Of a stretch of DNA of 64,000 bases, positions 61,139-64,000 are shown one piece after another. Positions within the stretch are counted from its first letter, which is position 1; each line of letters opens with the position of its first letter. Source of the DNA: CALSMU01 sp965230225 (GTDB lineage Bacteria > Bacteroidota > Bacteroidia > Flavobacteriales_D > Parvicellaceae); contig CBDDKM010000003.1 of NCBI GenBank assembly GCA_965230225.1, forward strand, positions 620,001-684,000, in the 5' to 3' direction. The translations under genes and the position numbers were made by a program. Under the pieces are notes generated by a model that did not search any database, was not told the DNA's origin, and saw only the letters and a program-made list of their open reading frames with translations.

Positions 61139-61923
61139 ATTGGATCACAGAACATTTTGAATTCATCCAGAGTGGATTGGATTTTTTAACCGATCAGGAA
61201 ACTTTTGACGCTGTTAAAGGCTATGCAAAAGCCATCGAAGACAATGCGGATAACATTAAAAAACTAACAGAACAAGCCGAAAAAGATGGTGCTAATTTTC
61301 TGGGAGTATCCTATTTTGATAAAGATTTTTGGAAATTGATTTTCAAGTTTTGCTTGAACTTTAGTGTTATTATGATCATTGTTAGAGCTTTGTATTATCC
61401 TATAGCCAAAAGAAAAGATTACCTGTTTACCTATATCATGATTAGCATGATGATCTTTATGATCTGTTTTACGCTTAAGAAGTTCGAAATGGGCATGGGT
61501 ATGGCACTTGGGCTCTTTGCTATTTTCGGGATCATACGATATCGGACAGATGCTATTCCTATTAAAGAAATGACCTACCTCTTTATTGTTATTGGGGTAT
61601 CGGTGATCAATGCATTGGCCAATAAAAAAATGAGTTATGCCGAGCTGGCTTTTACTAATGTGGCTATAATAGGGGCAACATTTGCTTTAGAGAAACTCTG
61701 GTTACTCAAGCACGAGAAACAAAAAACCGTTATTTACGAGAACGTTGATTTACTTCGCCCGGAAAAATATGAAGAGTTAAAGGCAGATTTAGAAAATAGA
61801 ATAGGGCTTAAGATCAATCGAATTGAGATTGGTAAAATCAATTTCTTAAATGATACTGTGGTGTTGCGAATCTATTTCTTCGAAGAGGAACAGGAAGAAC
61901 ACAATTTTGAGACATTTGATTAA
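61135..61923 (+). CDS. DUF4956 membrane protein
   Basis: 262 aa. Membrane helices at ~78-95 (LIFKFCLNFSVIMIIVRALY), ~104-120 (FTYIMISMMIFMICF), ~130-143 and 155-175, then a C-terminal cytosolic domain (VIYENVDLLRPEKYEELKAD). The hallmark of DUF4956, FAIFGIIRYRTDAIPIKEMT, is present at ~144-163. It is the usual partner of VTC proteins, perhaps a channel or anchor for the polyphosphate polymerase; not shown. Last gene of the CotH-VTC operon; its stop overlaps the convergent PlsC stop by 4 nt. Confidence 0.92.
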   Translation: MNWITEHFEFIQSGLDFLTDQETFDAVKGYAKAIEDNADNIKKLTEQAEKDGANFLGVSYFDKDFWKLIFKFCLNFSVIMIIVRALYYPIAKRKDYLFTYIMISMMIFMICFTLKKFEMGMGMALGLFAIFGIIRYRTDAIPIKEMTYLFIVIGVSVINALANKKMSYAELAFTNVAIIGATFALEKLWLLKHEKQKTVIYENVDLLRPEKYEELKADLENRIGLKINRIEIGKINFLNDTVVLRIYFFEEEQEEHNFETFD

Positions 61924-62657
61924 GTGGTTATTACAGAACCCTTAACCTTGTTCTCAACGTACTCAAAAAGCTGATCGAAAGGGAGAGAATCTACCTTAAT
62001 TGGCGCATGTACTTTCATGGATAACTTAACACCTATACCCATAGGAAACTTTCCATATTTAAGGAATTTCCAGGAGTTGTTAATGGTTACCGGAACAACA
62101 TAAGAAGAAGGGATGTTCTTAATTAATGTTTTTAACCCGTTAGAAGAAAACCTTTTTGGTACTCCGTTTCTACTTCTGGTACCCTCTGGGTAAATTACCG
62201 CAGAGTATTTATTCTTTTCGATGTATTTGCTAAAATTCGTAATGGCTGTTAGCGATTGCTTAGGGTCTTTTCGGTCAATCAGAACTGAACCTCCATGCTT
62301 TAAATTAAATGATACACTCGGTATTCCCTTACCTAACTCGATTTTAGAAATAAATTTAGGATGATATTTTCTCATGTACCATACGAATAAAGGAATATCA
62401 TTCATGCTCTGATGGTTCGAGACGATGATTAAAGGTACATCTCCAGGGATTTTTTGGTCGTTTTCGTAATTAATGCTTGTTCCTAGGATTCTCAAGTTCC
62501 ACAGAAGACAAACATTCAGTATGTCAACTATTTTTTTGTGAGCTTTATATCCACCCAGTTTTAAAGCAATCCATTGCAATGGATGAAAGAATAATAGAAG
62601 AACTCCAAAAAAGAAGTAGTAAATAATTGAAAGTACGTAAGCCAATCCCTTTTTCAT
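61920..62657 (-). CDS. plsC: 1-acyl-sn-glycerol-3-phosphate acyltransferase (PlsC)
   Basis: Acylates lysophosphatidic acid for phospholipid synthesis at the inner membrane. 245 aa. Two N-terminal hydrophobic segments (VLSIIYYFFFGVLLLFFHPL) are followed by the acyltransferase motifs: NHQSMND (H82, D87) and PEGTRSRNG (about 160-168), then VVPVTINNSW. These are the catalytic H-x4-D pair and the phosphate-binding EGTR motif. Not linked to neighbours in function. Confidence 0.92.
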   Translation of the reverse strand: MKKGLAYVLSIIYYFFFGVLLLFFHPLQWIALKLGGYKAHKKIVDILNVCLLWNLRILGTSINYENDQKIPGDVPLIIVSNHQSMNDIPLFVWYMRKYHPKFISKIELGKGIPSVSFNLKHGGSVLIDRKDPKQSLTAITNFSKYIEKNKYSAVIYPEGTRSRNGVPKRFSSNGLKTLIKNIPSSYVVPVTINNSWKFLKYGKFPMGIGVKLSMKVHAPIKVDSLPFDQLFEYVENKVKGSVITT

Positions 62658-62834
62658 AATTCTTCAATTTTTGAAGTATAACAAAGGTAGGCACAGAACG
62701 AAAGCGCTAAGAATAAATAATATAGAGTTAGACGAAGGGATATGACGGGCGGATGAACTCCAAAAGATGTTCGAGCGAACCAATAGAATTTTTCTGTGTT
62801 GTTTTAAAAAGGGTAAGAATATACTCATAATAGG

Positions 62835-62857
62835 TAAAAAAAATTAAATTTACCTCT
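62835..62857. promoter_or_regulatory. AGGTAAA...TTTACCT inverted repeat upstream of the second ECF gene
   Basis: An inverted repeat (AGGTAAA / TTTACCT) around an A/T-rich loop that contains TAAATTTA, a near match to a -7 element, about 25 nt before the ECF start. Possible operator-overlapped promoter. Confidence 0.35.
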
Positions 62858-62880
62858 GCTTAAACTAAACGCTGCGCCAG

Positions 62881-63426
62881 TTGATAACCGAGAAAGAATT
62901 TAAAGAACTGTTTCACCGCCTATACAGTCCTTTGTGTAATTACGCTATTAAGATAGTGAATGACAGGGACCGTGCGGAGGATATTGTTCAAGAAGTTCTG
63001 GTTGACTTTTGGAATAAAAACAGAAATTCTTCTGAAATTGACAAGCCGGATAACTATTTAATTCGAGCTGTTAAATTTAAAAGTATTGATGTTTTGAGAA
63101 AAGTAACTCGTGAGTTGGCGGAAAAGGATTCATTTGATAATAACGTTCGAGAAATGTATTACCAGGATGAACCAATTGATGAGGAGAAAGAAACATCTAC
63201 CAGAGAAATTTTGCAATTTGCCATTGGTCAACTTCCTGAAAAAACCAGGTTGGTTTTTATCAGAAGTAAAATGGATGGTATGTCCTATAAGGAGATTGCC
63301 GAAGAGCTTGATATCTCTGTGAAAACGGTAGAAAATCAAATGAGTAGAGCGTTTAAATTGTTAAGGGAAAAATTAAAGGATCATCGGTTTTTTGAAATTA
63401 TTTTAATTTTTTTTCTCTTGCAGTAG
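62881..63426 (+). CDS. ECF-family RNA polymerase sigma-70 factor (second copy)
   Basis: 181 aa from a TTG at 62881 (no ATG is available upstream in frame). Region 2 (~10-70: LFHRLYSPLCNYAIKIVNDR, DIVQEVLVDFWNKNR) and region 4 (~120-170: LPEKTRLVFIRSKMDGMSYK, EIAEELDISVKTVENQMSRA). Partner of the FecR gene 36 nt downstream. It differs strongly from the ECF factor at 54537, so it serves another stimulus. The last residues (FFEIILIFFLLQ) are unusually hydrophobic for a sigma factor. Confidence 0.92.
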   Translation: MITEKEFKELFHRLYSPLCNYAIKIVNDRDRAEDIVQEVLVDFWNKNRNSSEIDKPDNYLIRAVKFKSIDVLRKVTRELAEKDSFDNNVREMYYQDEPIDEEKETSTREILQFAIGQLPEKTRLVFIRSKMDGMSYKEIAEELDISVKTVENQMSRAFKLLREKLKDHRFFEIILIFFLLQ

Positions 63427-63462
63427 GTGATGCTATTTTGTAAAACGACATTAGGGTAGTTA

Positions 63463-64000
63463 ATGGAAAACATCAATCAAATATTGTCAAAGTACTTCGC
63501 TAAAGAAGCCACTCCTGATGAAATACAACAGGTAGAAGAGTGGAAGGCGAATAATGCTCAGGAATTTGAGGTGCTTAAGTTCATTTGGACGGAAGAACCA
63601 ATAGAAGAGACAATTCAGTTTGATGCTTCAAAGGCATGGGATAAGGTACAGCCTAAACTAGAAATGCCTGAAGCTCCTGGAACAACTAAAGTTAGAAAAC
63701 TTTATACCCAATTATTAGTGGCCGCCAGTATGGTTTTAGCTGTTGGTGGAGCTTATTATTTTGAATTGTTTTCGAGTGGAGTAGATGCTATTGAAGTAAG
63801 TACCGCAGAAATTTCTGATCATGTTCTTTTACCCGATGGGTCGGAAGTTTGGGTAAATAAAAATAGTCATCTGGCCTACCAGGAAAACTTTACAGAAAAC
63901 AGAAGCTTGTCTTTAGATGGAGAAGCGTTTTTCGAAGTTCAGCCGGATAAGGAACACCCTTTTGTGGTGAGCACTAATAATGGACAAATTAAAGTTTTAG
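63463..64000 (+). CDS. FecR family anti-sigma factor, 3' end outside the window
   Basis: Start ATG 63463; the frame runs open to the window end (179 codons visible). Helical N-terminus (ENINQILSKYFAKEATPDEI, QQVEEWKANNAQEFEVLKF), one membrane helix (~86-103: LLVAASMVLAVGGAYYF), and the start of the FecR domain (HVLLPDGSEVWVNKNSHLAY, LDGEAFFEVQPDKEHPFVV). It follows the ECF gene and pairs with it. A TonB receptor would be expected next, outside the window. Confidence 0.9.
   Translation, partial: MENINQILSKYFAKEATPDEIQQVEEWKANNAQEFEVLKFIWTEEPIEETIQFDASKAWDKVQPKLEMPEAPGTTKVRKLYTQLLVAASMVLAVGGAYYFELFSSGVDAIEVSTAEISDHVLLPDGSEVWVNKNSHLAYQENFTENRSLSLDGEAFFEVQPDKEHPFVVSTNNGQIKVL

Noticed and set aside
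1..64000. tRNA, rRNA, prophage, integrase or transposase genes
   Set aside because: No T-loop or anticodon-like motifs, conserved rRNA segments, or recombinase signatures were found on either strand by eye.

Overview
The window is a stretch of a Bacteroidota chromosome, most likely from a marine-type Flavobacteriales (Cryomorphaceae/Crocinitomicaceae-like) bacterium. The case rests on many secreted proteins with type IX secretion (T9SS) C-terminal sorting domains, PorP/SprF membrane proteins, a CHU_C-type gliding-associated C-terminus, ECF sigma/FecR/TonB-receptor modules, several TAnnTTTG -7 promoter elements, and the near absence of Shine-Dalgarno sequences. No rRNA, tRNA, CRISPR array, transposase or integrase was seen.

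Layout. 1-3330: end of a GspF/PilC-type protein, an FKBP lipoprotein, an NTF2-like protein and arginine decarboxylase. 3319-9781 (minus strand): a signalling cluster with a sigma54-dependent response regulator, a REC-only protein, an H-NOX haem sensor, a hybrid kinase with an N-terminal HNOBA domain, a degenerate receiver, another REC protein and a small basic protein; it reads as a nitric-oxide or redox relay. 9978-21190: a large T9SS adhesin-like protein, a TPR/SpoIIE phosphatase, ankyrin and secreted or barrel proteins of unknown role. 21191-30718: an accessory-looking region with a Mrr-like nuclease-NACHT protein, two small unknown genes, a rod-shaped structured RNA that looks like a 6S RNA, a DUF4403 lipoprotein and a KAP-family NTPase. 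30715-37129: a helical-repeat protein and two tandem paralogous secreted proteins, one ending in a type A-like and the other in a type B (CHU_C) sorting domain. 37296-41321: an ankyrin lipoprotein and a three-gene module with a SLATT-like two-TM protein. 41596-45419: DUF2293, PhnA and HrpB, the last interrupted by a +1 frameshift near its end. 45421-55067 (minus strand): two PorP/SprF proteins, a T9SS cargo, a small membrane protein, a GT-C-like membrane protein and a FecA-type TonB receptor with its FecR and ECF sigma factor. 55318-61923: a tight five-gene operon of arylsulfotransferase-like protein, CotH kinase, propeller protein, VTC polyphosphate polymerase and DUF4956 protein. 61920-64000: a PlsC acyltransferase and a second ECF sigma/FecR pair, the FecR cut by the window edge.

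Best candidates for something new: the probable 6S-like RNA at 25335-25504 (six nested stems, with G.U pairs that favour the minus strand), the nuclease-NACHT and KAP proteins on either side of it, the SLATT-like three-gene module, the H-NOX/HNOBA relay beside a sigma54 activator, the CotH-VTC-DUF4956 operon, the hrpB frameshift at a TTT TAA site, and a two-palindrome element found in front of two unrelated loci (21360 and 41540).
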